Source of the DNA: DASYXT01 sp035934555
GTDB taxonomy: Bacteria; Verrucomicrobiota; Verrucomicrobiia; Limisphaerales; UBA8199
NCBI GenBank assembly: GCA_035934555.1
Contig: DASYXT010000127.1
Span: 18,419-82,418 of the forward strand
Direction: 5' to 3'
Length of the DNA stretch: 64,000 nucleotides
Shown here: piece by piece, positions 42,812 through 51,183 of the stretch
How positions within the stretch are numbered: position 1 is the stretch's first letter
Layout of the letters: each line of letters begins with the position of its first letter
Program-made: the position numbers and the translations under genes
Notes under the pieces: model-generated
The model's input: the letters and a program-made list of their open reading frames with translations, nothing else
Told to the model about the DNA's origin: nothing
Database searches by the model: none

Positions 42812-43006
42812 TGTAGAACGCAGAACGGAAAATGCAGAATGTCTGATCCACCTCACGGTTCTGCTTTTTCGTTCTTCATTCTTCCTTCCAGAGCAGGCCG
42901 TCTCGGTGCTGCCCCGAGCAAACGGAGTTTTGGAGACTCTGTCGCGCAAGCTGGCGCACGGCCTATTTGAATTGAGAATTGAGAATGAAGAATGCAGGAT
43001 GCGGCC
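42812..43006. repeat. GAATGCAG-type repeat element, copy 2, and repeats before the IVS-type gene
   Basis: 42812-42895 is a degenerate copy of the 42099 element: GTAGAACGCAGAACGGAA and AATGCAGAATGTCTGATC on the left, CGTTCTTCATTCTTCC on the right, again next to a tRNA 5' end (Ala). 42969-43000 carries GAATTGAGAATTGAGAATG and AAGAATGCAGGATGCGG directly before the four-helix-bundle gene. No gene is seen in the space between. Confidence 0.6.
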
Positions 43007-43375
43007 ATGAACAGGACCAATGATTTGCTGGACCGCACCAAGCGATTCGCCCTGGAGACCATCAAGTTCTGTGAAAGCTTCCCAAAGGATGAAACGAGTA
43101 GGATTCTCGCCCGACAACTTCTCCGCTCGGGCACCTCGGTCGGTGCGAATTACCGGGCCGCACATCGAGCGAAATCCAAGGCGGACTTCATTTCCAAGAT
43201 GGGCACGGTGCTGGAGGAGGCTGACGAATCCGCGTATTGGACTGAACTCCTGACGGATGCTGGAAAGGTCGCGTCCACCCGATCCGGACCACTACATCGG
43301 GAGGCAAACGAACTTGTGGCGATTGCCGTTTCATCACTGAACACGGCGCGGCGAAACTCCGGCCCGCAGGAGTAA
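43007..43375 (+). CDS. Four-helix-bundle protein (23S rRNA IVS-encoded type)
   Basis: 122 residues from MNRTNDLLDRTKRFALETI. The pattern DLLDRTKRFALETIKFCES, QLLRSGTSVGANYRAAHRA and KSKADFISKMGTVLEEADES is the hallmark of the S23/IVP four-helix-bundle family, found in intervening sequences of 23S rRNA, in retroelement accessory proteins (Avd) and as free genes. Here there is no rRNA; the gene is bracketed by GAATGCAG-type repeats on the left and a repeat-loop hairpin on the right, inside the tRNA island. The molecular role of the family is unresolved; nucleic-acid binding is proposed. Confidence 0.88.
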   Translation: MNRTNDLLDRTKRFALETIKFCESFPKDETSRILARQLLRSGTSVGANYRAAHRAKSKADFISKMGTVLEEADESAYWTELLTDAGKVASTRSGPLHREANELVAIAVSSLNTARRNSGPQE

Positions 43376-43400
43376 CAGTTCCAGGCGCCGGGAAATTGTT

Positions 43401-43452
43401 GGGCCGGAGGATTCTGCATTCTGCGTTCTGCATTCTGCATTTCCTCCGGCCC
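43401..43452. repeat. Hairpin with heptad-repeat loop after the IVS-type gene
   Basis: GGGCCGGAGGA (43401-43411) pairs perfectly with TCCTCCGGCCC (43442-43452). The 30-nt loop is built of TTCTGCA-type units, the complement of the GAATGCAG repeats left of the gene. It lies 25 bp after the stop codon. There is no T-tract, so a simple terminator is unlikely. The following stretch to 43756 has nothing I can name. Confidence 0.7.
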
Positions 43453-43756
43453 TTGCCATTTCAACAAAGAACAAACACCTCTTGCTATCTTGCGATACCA
43501 ACCCACGGTTTCACGGTGGTTCTTTCGGTGTTTAGGGGCACACCTCCTGCAAAGCCCTTAGATTGTAAAAGCGTTTCAAATCGTCTCGGCGCGCGTATTC
43601 GCTCCGCGTGGGCACACCACACCGGTGGAACGCCTCGGCATTCCTGCAACCGATTTCGTTTGGCACTCTCAGACATCATCAAGACGTCGTTCTCGTTTCA
43701 CTCACCGTTCCATTTACCTTTCGCTTTGATTGTTCACCGTCACATATTCCGACAAC

Positions 43757-43790
43757 AAAAAACCCTGCTCACATCGCGGTAAGCAGGGTT
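43757..43790 (-). terminator. Rho-independent terminator of the structured RNA
   Basis: Read on the minus strand, AACCCTGCT (43790-43782) and AGCAGGGTT (43769-43761) form a 9-bp stem with a 12-nt loop, ending in a run of six T. It ends a transcript coming from the right, where the only candidate is the structured region 43834-43955. Confidence 0.8.
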
Positions 43791-43960
43791 GGAAAATCGC
43801 TGGATCTTATGATCACATTACCTGCCTACCAAAAGCCTATCGGGGTTATACGAGGTCTGATGTTTACTCAGACTACCTGATAGGCTCCGGCTGAACATCC
43901 AGCCGGCGACTTGGGCTTCACGACGTGTCGCTCTTTCGAGCAGCCTCGTCGGCCCTATCG
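43791..43960 (-). ncRNA. Unassigned structured RNA
   Basis: Three consecutive stems occur on the minus strand just before a good terminator. Stem A: GGGC and CGACG (43955-43947) pair with CGTCG and GCCC (43925-43913) around GCTC-GAAA-GAGC. Stem B: CCGGCTG-GATGTT-CAGCCGG (43906-43887). Stem C: AGCCTATC/GATAGGCT (43886-43834) enclosing GTCTGA-GTAAACA-TCAGAC. No open frame of note runs through it. It does not match tmRNA, RNase P, 6S or SRP RNA as I know them. Large phage RNAs found near tRNA arrays (GOLLD, ROOL) are conceivable relatives but I cannot show homology. The 5' end is uncertain. Confidence 0.55.
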
Positions 43961-44063
43961 TAGCTAAAATGTTCATACAGGTTTTCATCGAATGCGCGTA
44001 ATACCTAGCACAAGTAGCCTAATCTTGTCTACTTATATTTTTAGGGGTGCGTATATCTTAAAT

Positions 44064-44250
44064 TCAAATATCTGGATGAGTTGATGCGATAAGCTCTCCC
44101 ATGGCCACTGACAGGCGGGGCATATCGTGAATGAAGAGGTTGAGAGCAGTGCCGCCTTTGAGCGCGAATTTGGGAAACGCGAATACTTCCGGTAATGCTG
44201 AAGAAAGGCACGGTTTCAACGAACGTTTACCTGCCCACACATCCCTCTTC
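44064..44250 (-). pseudogene. Fragment of AbiEii-type nucleotidyltransferase toxin
   Basis: On the minus strand a frame reads PKFALKGGTALNLFIHDMPR then LSV, the characteristic nucleotidyltransferase motif of AbiEii/AbiGii toxins (LKGGTALNLF...DLPRLSVDID). The catalytic DxD expected right after RLSV is missing; the frame continues AMGELIASTHPDI and stops. No start codon or AbiEi partner is present. A decayed defence gene. Confidence 0.6.
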
Positions 44251-44370
44251 GTGCCGGAACTAAAGGTTCTTTGCCTCGCCGTTCCGCATCGCGGCAGTCA
44301 ACTGCCGAAATTCGGGTCTTCAAGACCCCGTGACCCGTATCCTGACCTTCGGCACCCCCGCGCCTGTAAA

Positions 44371-44913
44371 TTACGGGTCTGCCGTTCGGCTTGCGCCTCT
44401 CTGGCCATCGGCTTTGAACGCCTCGTGAAACGTGACGGTGCCCCGCGGAGTGTGCCCGTCGAAAGACAGCGCGAAAAAGACCTCCTGTGGCACTCCCTCA
44501 AGCACAAGTTCGGGCATGCTTTTGAACCCGAATTTCCTGTAGTAACCCGGATGGCCGACGAGACAGCAGCCCTGCGCGTTCAGCTCTTTCAGCCGAGATA
44601 GGCCTTCCTGTATTAGGGTTTGGCCGATGCCCTGGCGCTGGTAGGGTGGCAACACTGAAACGGGTCCAAGACCGTACCAGTTCCGGGTGCCATCTGAAAT
44701 GGTCACAGGTGAAAAGGCGATATGCCCGACAACTCGTCCATTCAGTTCTGCAACGAGCGAGACTTTAAGGGCCTTGGCGTTGCGAAGGGACTCAACGATG
44801 AACTGCTCAGTGTGGTGGCTGATCTGAAGGGTCTTAAACGCGGCAACGGTCACCTCCGTAATCGCGCTCACATCGATATCTGTTTCGTTCCTGATCAGGA
44901 CTTTATGATTCAT
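44371..44913 (-). CDS. GNAT family N-acetyltransferase
   Basis: 180 residues. Acetyl-CoA binding motif A is GLGPVSVLPPYQRQGIGQTL followed by IQEGL, and the N-terminal VLIRNETDIDVSAITEVTVA and the YYRKFGFKSM segment match the YhbS-like group of small acetyltransferases. Substrate not predictable. It borders the island on the right and reads toward it. Confidence 0.9.
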   Translation of the reverse strand: MNHKVLIRNETDIDVSAITEVTVAAFKTLQISHHTEQFIVESLRNAKALKVSLVAELNGRVVGHIAFSPVTISDGTRNWYGLGPVSVLPPYQRQGIGQTLIQEGLSRLKELNAQGCCLVGHPGYYRKFGFKSMPELVLEGVPQEVFFALSFDGHTPRGTVTFHEAFKADGQRGASRTADP

Positions 44914-45019
44914 AGGCTTCTGTTTTGTGGCTGGTCAACTCCGTGGCATAAAATGTGACGCGGCTATGTCGCCAATTGCTGCAATCGTGCCCCGAGATCT
45001 GAACCAACTCCCGGCTCCG

Positions 45020-45748
45020 TCAGACGGAAATTCCAAAAAGTTTTCCGACCAACGCGGTGAGCCCCATCGCAAATGCGCCCCAGAAGCAAACGCGAATGGC
45101 TCCCCGAACTGCGGGAGCTCCTCCGGTGCGGGCAGCAACCGCGCCGAGTGTGCCGAGGAGGACCATGGCTAGAGCGGGAACGAGCCAGAGCAGCCAGTTA
45201 ACAGGGGCGACAGCAGCCGTGACCACCGGAGCCGCGGCTCCCGCGGAGAAAGCTGCCGCCGACCAAAAGGATGCCTGGAGGGGCCGGGCGCTGAGCTCCT
45301 CGGTAATGCCGATTTCGTCCCGTGCATGGGCGGCCAAGGCATTGTGAGCCATTAATTGCCGCGCCACCTTTGCTGCCAATTCTGCGTCGAGTCCGCGCTC
45401 GCGATATATCGCCGCCAGCTCTTGTTCCTCCTCCTCTCTGTTGCTGGCCAGCGCCTCGGCTTCGAGCGCAAGGTCAGCGCGCTCCGTGTCTTGTTGGGAT
45501 TTCACTGAGACATATTCCCCTGCGGCCATGGACATGGCCCCGGCAACAAGGCCTGCGGTGCCGGCCAGCATGATGTTCCCTCGAGCTGCGTTGGCCGCGG
45601 CCACGCCAACAATCAGGCTGGCGGTGGATACGATGCCATCATTTGCACCGAGGACGGCGGCTCGCAACCAGCCGGACCGATGAATCCGATGGTGTTCAAC
45701 GTGTGGCTTCTTCGCAGGCTGAATTGGGTTTGCGGGATCTTCTGCCAT
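45020..45748 (-). CDS. VIT1/CCC1 family iron/manganese transporter
   Basis: 242 residues from MAEDPANPIQP; a longer frame begins at 45814. The first span contains LRAAVLGANDGIVSTASLIV and the second AGAMSMAAGEYVSVKSQQDTE, both diagnostic of the VIT family. The Glu-rich cytoplasmic helical segment (ASNREEEEQELAAIYRERGL) corresponds to the metal-binding domain. Five spans in total. It is expected to move Fe(II) or Mn(II) out of the cytoplasm. Confidence 0.92.
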   Translation of the reverse strand: MAEDPANPIQPAKKPHVEHHRIHRSGWLRAAVLGANDGIVSTASLIVGVAAANAARGNIMLAGTAGLVAGAMSMAAGEYVSVKSQQDTERADLALEAEALASNREEEEQELAAIYRERGLDAELAAKVARQLMAHNALAAHARDEIGITEELSARPLQASFWSAAAFSAGAAAPVVTAAVAPVNWLLWLVPALAMVLLGTLGAVAARTGGAPAVRGAIRVCFWGAFAMGLTALVGKLFGISV

Positions 45749-45961
45749 GTGGAAATCTGGAGTTGAACCAACACCATTAGCAAGAAGTACTGAGGAGCGA
45801 GGACTTCGCGCCATTTGTCCTCACGAGAACAAGTTCTGAATAGGCCTTGCACTTGTGAGGTACCTGGCAGATATGGGTGAGGTATGGCCTCGCGCCGCCA
45901 GTCTCTTTTGATGCAGGCACTTCGAGCTCTCGCTCGGGGCCTGCCGCCAGACTCTCACCTA

Positions 45962-46633
45962 TCAGGAGCGCCGATGATCCGACCGGCCGTCCTGCCCGCT
46001 CGATTCCTTAGGCTGGCCTCGCCGTGGACGGGCGGTGGGCAGATGCCAGCCATGCCGGATCGCCATATAGCGCAACGCGAAACACAGCACGCCGCCGATA
46101 ATCGTTGTGGCAATCGGCGAAATGTGGAGCACGTGCCCCACAGCCACAACGATTGCGGCTGCAAGAGCGGCTAACGCGTACAGGTCGGCACGCAAGACGA
46201 CCGGGACATCACTTATGAGAATGTCGCGCAGCATGCCGCCCCCAATACCGGTTAACATGCCAAGTAGCGCAGCCATCGCCGGATTTAATCCATGGACCAG
46301 CGCCTTTTGCGCACCTGCGACTGCGAAAAATGCCAGGCCCACGGCATCGAACCACAGCACCGGATTGTTCAGGCGCGCGATTGCCGGATACCAGAAAAAC
46401 ACCGCAAAGCCCGCCAGGATTGAAACCCCGAGGTAGATCCAGTTCGCGATGGCTGCCGGCGGAACTGCGCCGATCAGCACGTCCCGGCTGATTCCTCCGG
46501 CGTTGCCGGCCGCGAATGCGAGCACCATCACGCCAAAGATATCCAACCGATGCTTGACCGCCGCTACCGCCCCGCTGATTGCGAATACGAACGTGCCCCC
46601 GAGGTCCAGCACCGTCAGCAAAATATGAATCAT
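45962..46633 (-). CDS. TRIC cation channel family protein (YadS-like)
   Basis: 223 residues starting at MIHILLTVLDLGG, with GGTGA upstream. The two homologous halves each carry a glycine-rich channel motif: AGNAGGISRDVLIGAVPP and TGIGGGMLRDILISDVP. Seven spans are predicted, as in the bacterial trimeric intracellular cation channel (UPF0126) family, thought to pass K+ and other cations. The upstream frame (to 47116) is an antisense overlap of the amidohydrolase gene and is rejected. Confidence 0.92.
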   Translation of the reverse strand: MIHILLTVLDLGGTFVFAISGAVAAVKHRLDIFGVMVLAFAAGNAGGISRDVLIGAVPPAAIANWIYLGVSILAGFAVFFWYPAIARLNNPVLWFDAVGLAFFAVAGAQKALVHGLNPAMAALLGMLTGIGGGMLRDILISDVPVVLRADLYALAALAAAIVVAVGHVLHISPIATTIIGGVLCFALRYMAIRHGWHLPTARPRRGQPKESSGQDGRSDHRRS

Positions 46634-46685
46634 ACGTTCACCCATACGAAGGCTCGATCGATGGTGCTGAAAACAAGGCACGTCC

Positions 46686-47951
46686 TCAAGCGGCAAGCCA
46701 GGCGCGTGATGCCACGATGAGCGCCTCGACTCCCGTTTCCAAGGTTGGGTGAATGACGGGAGCAAACCGAGGGTTGTGGTTGGTGGGAATCTCGCCCAGA
46801 TGGCCGGACCTTTGCGCCCGGTCAAATAAGGCCTGATCGATTCCTCCCACAAACCAAAAGACGGAAGGCACATGCCAGGCGGTTCCAAAGCACCCAAAGT
46901 CTTCGCTCGCGCTGGTCGGAAGTGTTTCGCGAACCCGACCGGGAAAGTGCTCGGTGAAAGCCGAAACCACTCGTTGTTCGGCATTCGGATCGTTCCTAAC
47001 GGCGGCGTAGCGATCCAGCGGCTTGATCTCCGGTTCCCTGGGCGCACCGGAAGCAATCGCCTCTGCTTTGACGATTCGCTCGATCGCGGCCAGCACGCGT
47101 TTTCGCACCCCTTCATCGTAGGTGCGCACGTTGATTTTCAGGATCGCCTCGTCGGGGATCACGTTCTCTTTGGTGCCAGCCTGGAGGGCGCCAATGGTGA
47201 GCACGGCTGACTCAGCCGCGGCAATTTCGCGCGAAACAATCGTCTGCAGCCGCAGCACCGTCGAAGCCGCCATGACTACCGGGTCAATGCTGGCTTCCGG
47301 CATCGAGCCGTGCGCCCCGCGCCCGAACATGCGGATCTCAAAACTGTCGCCCGCGGAAGTAATGACGCCAGAGCGGCAAGCCAGCACGCCCGCCGGCATG
47401 CTCATCACGTGCTGCCCGAGTATCACATCCGGCTTGGGAAAGTGGCTGAACAGATGGTCGTTGACCATTGCCTGTGCGCCTTCTCCTGTTTCTTCCGCGG
47501 GTTGGAAAAGTGCCACCAACGTCCCGCGCCAGGAATCCCGCGCTTGGGCCATGATCGTTGCTGCGCCAATCAGCCAGGTTACATGCATGTCATGACCGCA
47601 GGCATGCATGACCGGAACAGTTGCGCCCGTGCGGTCCACCGCCGTTACCTTGCTGGCATACTCCAAACCAGTTGCTTCTTGAACCGGGAGCGCATCCATG
47701 TCGGCACGCAGCATTACCGTCGGGCCCGAGCCGTTTCGCAACACGCCCACCACACCGGTTTTTCCTATTCCGGTCGCCACCTTGTATCCCGCTGTGCGCA
47801 ACCTTTCGGCCGCTAGGGCGGCGGTGCGCGTTTCCTGCAAAGACAATTCAGGATGCGAATGAACATCTTTGTAAAGTGCTTCGAGGTCCGGCAGTAAAGT
47901 TGCTACCTGTGATGCGAAACTGTCCGGCTTTGCGAAACCATCTGTTTTCAT
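46686..47951 (-). CDS. M20 family amidohydrolase / peptidase
   Basis: 421 residues. Zinc ligands are visible in MHACGHDMHVT and QPAEETGEGAQAM, with HPELSLQE at the start and ASEDFGCF near the end, the pattern of the M20D group (hippurate hydrolase, N-acyl-amino-acid amidohydrolases). The dimerisation domain lies in the middle. Substrate would be an N-acyl amino acid or related amide. The TRIC gene follows 52 bp downstream and may be co-transcribed. Confidence 0.93.
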   Translation of the reverse strand: MKTDGFAKPDSFASQVATLLPDLEALYKDVHSHPELSLQETRTAALAAERLRTAGYKVATGIGKTGVVGVLRNGSGPTVMLRADMDALPVQEATGLEYASKVTAVDRTGATVPVMHACGHDMHVTWLIGAATIMAQARDSWRGTLVALFQPAEETGEGAQAMVNDHLFSHFPKPDVILGQHVMSMPAGVLACRSGVITSAGDSFEIRMFGRGAHGSMPEASIDPVVMAASTVLRLQTIVSREIAAAESAVLTIGALQAGTKENVIPDEAILKINVRTYDEGVRKRVLAAIERIVKAEAIASGAPREPEIKPLDRYAAVRNDPNAEQRVVSAFTEHFPGRVRETLPTSASEDFGCFGTAWHVPSVFWFVGGIDQALFDRAQRSGHLGEIPTNHNPRFAPVIHPTLETGVEALIVASRAWLAA

Positions 47952-47980
47952 GACGCACGATGCTCGGTTGAAAATTACAT

Positions 47981-48180
47981 TTAATCGGGTTTCTGCGACG
48001 TAGCGCTATTTTTCTCCTTCAGAAGAGCCTCAAGATCGAGCGGGTGGGTGAACATGTTCAGACTTCCGTCCGCAGTTCGTGGCCACTGCTCTTTGGGCCG
48101 ATCCCAATATAGTTCAACACCATTTCCGCCCGGGTCACGAAGACCTGGATGTTCGCAGTGGGATGTGTTCTTTTCATGGT
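47981..48180 (-). pseudogene. C-terminal remnant of a VOC (glyoxalase-like) protein
   Basis: A minus-strand frame reads HPGLRDPGGNGVELYWDRPK and then EQWPRTADGSLNMF, THPLDLEALLKE before its stop. This is the C-terminal end of VOC family dioxygenase-like proteins, including the metal ligand Glu in GVELYW. Upstream the frame meets a stop and the match disappears, so only about 65 residues remain. The rest of the gap to 48342 shows no feature. Confidence 0.6.
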
Positions 48181-48342
48181 GTCCACGAAAGGTAACACGC
48201 TAAGCGCGTCTGTCATAGTTCTGAAAAGAGGCCGCTGCGGACGGCAGGCGGTTCCCCGCTTTTTGAAAGGACCTCTCGCTTTGAATCGGTGGGCTGCGCT
48301 GCCCGGGTGCGGTTTATCGCTCCTGGTTTCTTGTTAAAAAGT

Positions 48343-49911
48343 TCAGTGTGCCGCTGCTGCTGCCGACGCTGAGGACTTAACCTTGCGCATCAATGGGACC
48401 AACATGGCGGCAATCGCCAGGCAGATGGCCATGGCCAGGAAGGCGTCCGCGAAAGTTTGGACTCGTGCCTCCCGGTAAGTCACCGACCAGAGCTGCCGGA
48501 GTGCGGCGACATGGCCATGGAGGACGTCGCCACCGCGGGCGGCCGCGAACCTTGCGGTCACCCCGTGCAGCAACCCTTGCATGGCGGAGTTGGTTGGATT
48601 GAGATGCTCAGCCAGGCGTAAAAAATGCAAATTTGTCCGATCGTTGAGGATCGTCGCGCAAGCAGCTATGCCGATTGCTCCGCCCAGGTTGCGCATCATG
48701 TTGAACAATCCGCTGGCGTACTTAAGGCGGTTCGGAGACAGGCTGCCCAGACCAAGAGTGACCGCCGGGGCAACGGCGAACACTTGAGGGAAGCCACGCA
48801 ACCATTGCGGCAGGAACAGTTCGGCTGAGCCCCAATCGTGAGTGATGAAACTAAAACTCCACAAGGAGACCGCAAACATCCCCAGCCCGAACATCATCAG
48901 CCAACGGGTATCGAACTTCCGGGCCAGCAGGATGTAAACGGGAACACCGACCAGGGAGGCGACTCCAGTGGAGGCGACCGCAACGCCGATCTGCCAGGCG
49001 CTGAACCCGCGCACATACCCAAGGAACAAAGGAGTCATGAAGATGGTCGAAAAGATCCCCACGCCCGTCATAAAGGACAGAATGCAGCCGAGCAAAAAAT
49101 TCCGGTCGCCAAGAGCGCGCAAATCAACGACGGGTCGAGCGAAGGTGAGGCTGCGGGCGATGAACAGAAGGACGCCGATAATGGCGATGACCGCGCAGGT
49201 CCGGATGGTTGCATCATCAAACCAGTTCCACCGTGCGCCTTCTTCGAGGACGTATTCCAGGCACCCAAGGGCAAGGGCCATGAGTACGATTCCAAGGTAA
49301 TCCGCTTCCTTTAAGAGCGAGAAGTCAGGCTCATCTATGTTGACGAGCACCGGGACTAAAACCGTGACGAGGGCGCCCGGAATCAGGTTGACGTAAAAGA
49401 GCCAGTGCCAGTTGAGGGTATCGGTTATCCAGCCACCGATGACCGGTCCCAAAGTGGGCGCCACAGCCGCGATGGTCCCGATGACCGCCGCCGAATACAC
49501 CCGGCGCTGTGCTTGAAAATAGTGAAATGAGGAGGTAAACACGGTGGGGATCATGGCGGCTCCCAACAAACCCTGCAGCGCACGAAAAACAATCATGCTT
49601 TCGATGTTCCAGGCCAACCCGCAAAGCAGGCTGGTGAACGTGAAACCGGCGGCTGAGGCTGTGAAAAGCCAGCGGGTCGAAAACACCCGGGTTAACCATC
49701 CGGAAAGGGGAATCATAATGATCTCGGCGATCAGGTAAGCGGTTTGGACCCAACTGATTTGGTCCTGGGCGGCTGATAATCCGCCGCCAATGTCCTGCAG
49801 GGACGAAGCGACGATCTGAATATCGAGCAGGGCCATGAACATGCCGATGCACATGACGGCAAAAGGCAGGATCTCTCGAACCCAACTTTGGGATTTGGTG
49901 GCGTTACTCAT
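48343..49911 (-). CDS. DHA2 family multidrug efflux MFS transporter (EmrB-like)
   Basis: 522 residues with 14 predicted spans. Motifs of the DHA2/EmrB family are visible: ALLDIQIVASSLQDIGGGLS in span 1, WVQTAYLIAEIIMIPLSGWL and motif C-like AVAPTLGPVIGGWITD. It is coupled by a four-base overlap to the membrane fusion protein gene and should export toxic compounds by proton antiport, across both membranes if an outer-membrane channel joins. Confidence 0.93.
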   Translation of the reverse strand: MSNATKSQSWVREILPFAVMCIGMFMALLDIQIVASSLQDIGGGLSAAQDQISWVQTAYLIAEIIMIPLSGWLTRVFSTRWLFTASAAGFTFTSLLCGLAWNIESMIVFRALQGLLGAAMIPTVFTSSFHYFQAQRRVYSAAVIGTIAAVAPTLGPVIGGWITDTLNWHWLFYVNLIPGALVTVLVPVLVNIDEPDFSLLKEADYLGIVLMALALGCLEYVLEEGARWNWFDDATIRTCAVIAIIGVLLFIARSLTFARPVVDLRALGDRNFLLGCILSFMTGVGIFSTIFMTPLFLGYVRGFSAWQIGVAVASTGVASLVGVPVYILLARKFDTRWLMMFGLGMFAVSLWSFSFITHDWGSAELFLPQWLRGFPQVFAVAPAVTLGLGSLSPNRLKYASGLFNMMRNLGGAIGIAACATILNDRTNLHFLRLAEHLNPTNSAMQGLLHGVTARFAAARGGDVLHGHVAALRQLWSVTYREARVQTFADAFLAMAICLAIAAMLVPLMRKVKSSASAAAAAH

Positions 49912-51107
49912 AATCCGGCGCGTTGAGTTGTTTCGCTCTTCCCAGAAGACAGCGTGTTTACCTTGGCAAGGACCGATAACCCCGGGCGCAGTTGACCTCG
50001 TGCCTCATCCTCATCGTCCAGGAGTATCCGCACGGCCACTCTCTGCACGATCTTGGTGAAGTTCCCTGTAGCGTTCTCCGGCGGCAGCACACTGAACTGG
50101 GCTCCCGTCGCGGGCGCCAAACTGGCAATCACGCCGTGGAACTTCCTGCCCGGGATGGAATCGACTTCGACTATTACCGGAAACCCTGGACGTATCCGGG
50201 CCAGTTGGCTTTCCTTGAAATTCGCGTCGATCCACAACCCGCGCGCCGGAACGATCGAAAGGAGTTGGGAACCGGCTGTTGCATAAGCGCCGATTTGAGC
50301 GCTGCGGTTTCCAACCGTGCCGTCAATTGGGGCGCGCAGTTCGGTGTAGCTCAGATTCAGCCGGGCAAGTTCGCGTTCCGCGTCCGCTTGCTTCAAGGCG
50401 GCCTGGACCTGTTGGATTTGGGAATCAATCACTACCACCTGCCGCTGCGCGGCGGTTAGAGCGGCCCGCGACTTTTCCCCCAGGGCGACGGCTTCTTTGA
50501 ACTCTGCATCGGCCCTTTGCGATTCCTGAACAGAAACTGCGGCATCAAGCAGGAGTTTGGTAAAGCGAGCTTGATCATCCCGGGTGCGAACGATTTCCGC
50601 CTCAGCGGCCGTGATGGTGGCTTGAGCTTGCGCGACTACCGCCTCCTGCAAGTGCCGCGTCGCATCCAGGTTGGTCAACGCCGCTTTCTGGATCGACACT
50701 GCCGCTTCGGCCTTGGCCAGCGCAGCCACATAATCCCGATCGTCCAGTTTCAGCAACAGGTCCCTGGCGTGAACCTGTTGGTTATCGACTACGGCGAGTT
50801 TCGAAATGAATCCGGCCACCTTAGGCGCAATGACAGTGACATCGCCGCCCACGTAAGCATCATCAGTGCTTTCGACGAAGCGCCCGACGGTCCACCAGGT
50901 GTGAGCCAGTTTGACAAGCCCAACTCCTGCAACCAGGAGAAACACTGCGATGACGGCTCGCTTTACGTAGTCTCGTTTTGGCGGCAATCGCTCGGTAGTC
51001 TGCTCTGAACTCATCTTGGGCGCATGATTGCTCTGAACTAAGGGAAGTGTTGGTCGCGTGGACAGGTCTATGGTGGAGCCTGGATTTGGTAAGGTTGAAG
51101 CATTCAT
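49908..51107 (-). CDS. HlyD/EmrA family membrane fusion protein
   Basis: 399 residues. A long cytoplasmic N-terminus leads to one span (AVIAVFLLVAGVGLVKLAHT), the first half of the biotinyl-lipoyl domain (VGGDVTVIAPKVAGFISKLA), a long coiled coil (ALAKAEAAVSIQKAALTNLD onward) and the second half plus beta barrel (LRAPIDGTVGNRSAQIGAYA). It bridges the EmrB-like pump to the outer membrane. Operon tetR-emrA-emrB on the minus strand, with an operator-like repeat just upstream. Confidence 0.93.
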   Translation of the reverse strand: MNASTLPNPGSTIDLSTRPTLPLVQSNHAPKMSSEQTTERLPPKRDYVKRAVIAVFLLVAGVGLVKLAHTWWTVGRFVESTDDAYVGGDVTVIAPKVAGFISKLAVVDNQQVHARDLLLKLDDRDYVAALAKAEAAVSIQKAALTNLDATRHLQEAVVAQAQATITAAEAEIVRTRDDQARFTKLLLDAAVSVQESQRADAEFKEAVALGEKSRAALTAAQRQVVVIDSQIQQVQAALKQADAERELARLNLSYTELRAPIDGTVGNRSAQIGAYATAGSQLLSIVPARGLWIDANFKESQLARIRPGFPVIVEVDSIPGRKFHGVIASLAPATGAQFSVLPPENATGNFTKIVQRVAVRILLDDEDEARGQLRPGLSVLAKVNTLSSGKSETTQRAGL

Positions 51108-51119
51108 AGTGTTTGAGAA

Positions 51120-51137
51120 ACCGACCAGTTGGTATGT
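51120..51137. promoter_or_regulatory. Operator-like site upstream of emrA-like gene
   Basis: ACCGACCAGTTGGTATGT contains the 15-mer GACYAGTTGGTATGT that recurs upstream of tetR (51847-51861) with one difference. The core ACCGACCAGTTGGT is a near palindrome (five of seven pairs). Position, 13 bp before the emrA-like start, fits repression by the adjacent TetR protein. Confidence 0.6.
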
Positions 51138-51183
51138 TCTTTAATCAAAAAATGGGCCTAGGTGCAGCATGGTCTGTGGGGAT

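Noticed and set aside
42099..43452. GAATGCAG/TTCTGCA repeats as a CRISPR array
   Set aside because: Units are 7-8 bp, irregular and without equal-length unique spacers, and no cas gene is present.
43834..43955. Structured region as tmRNA or group II intron domain V
   Set aside because: There is no tRNA-like end with CCA, no tag reading frame and no intron-encoded protein; the stem sequences do not fit domain V.
44131..44601. 156-codon plus-strand frame over the GNAT gene
   Set aside because: Antisense to a clear acetyltransferase and the AbiEii fragment; no domain or ribosome site.
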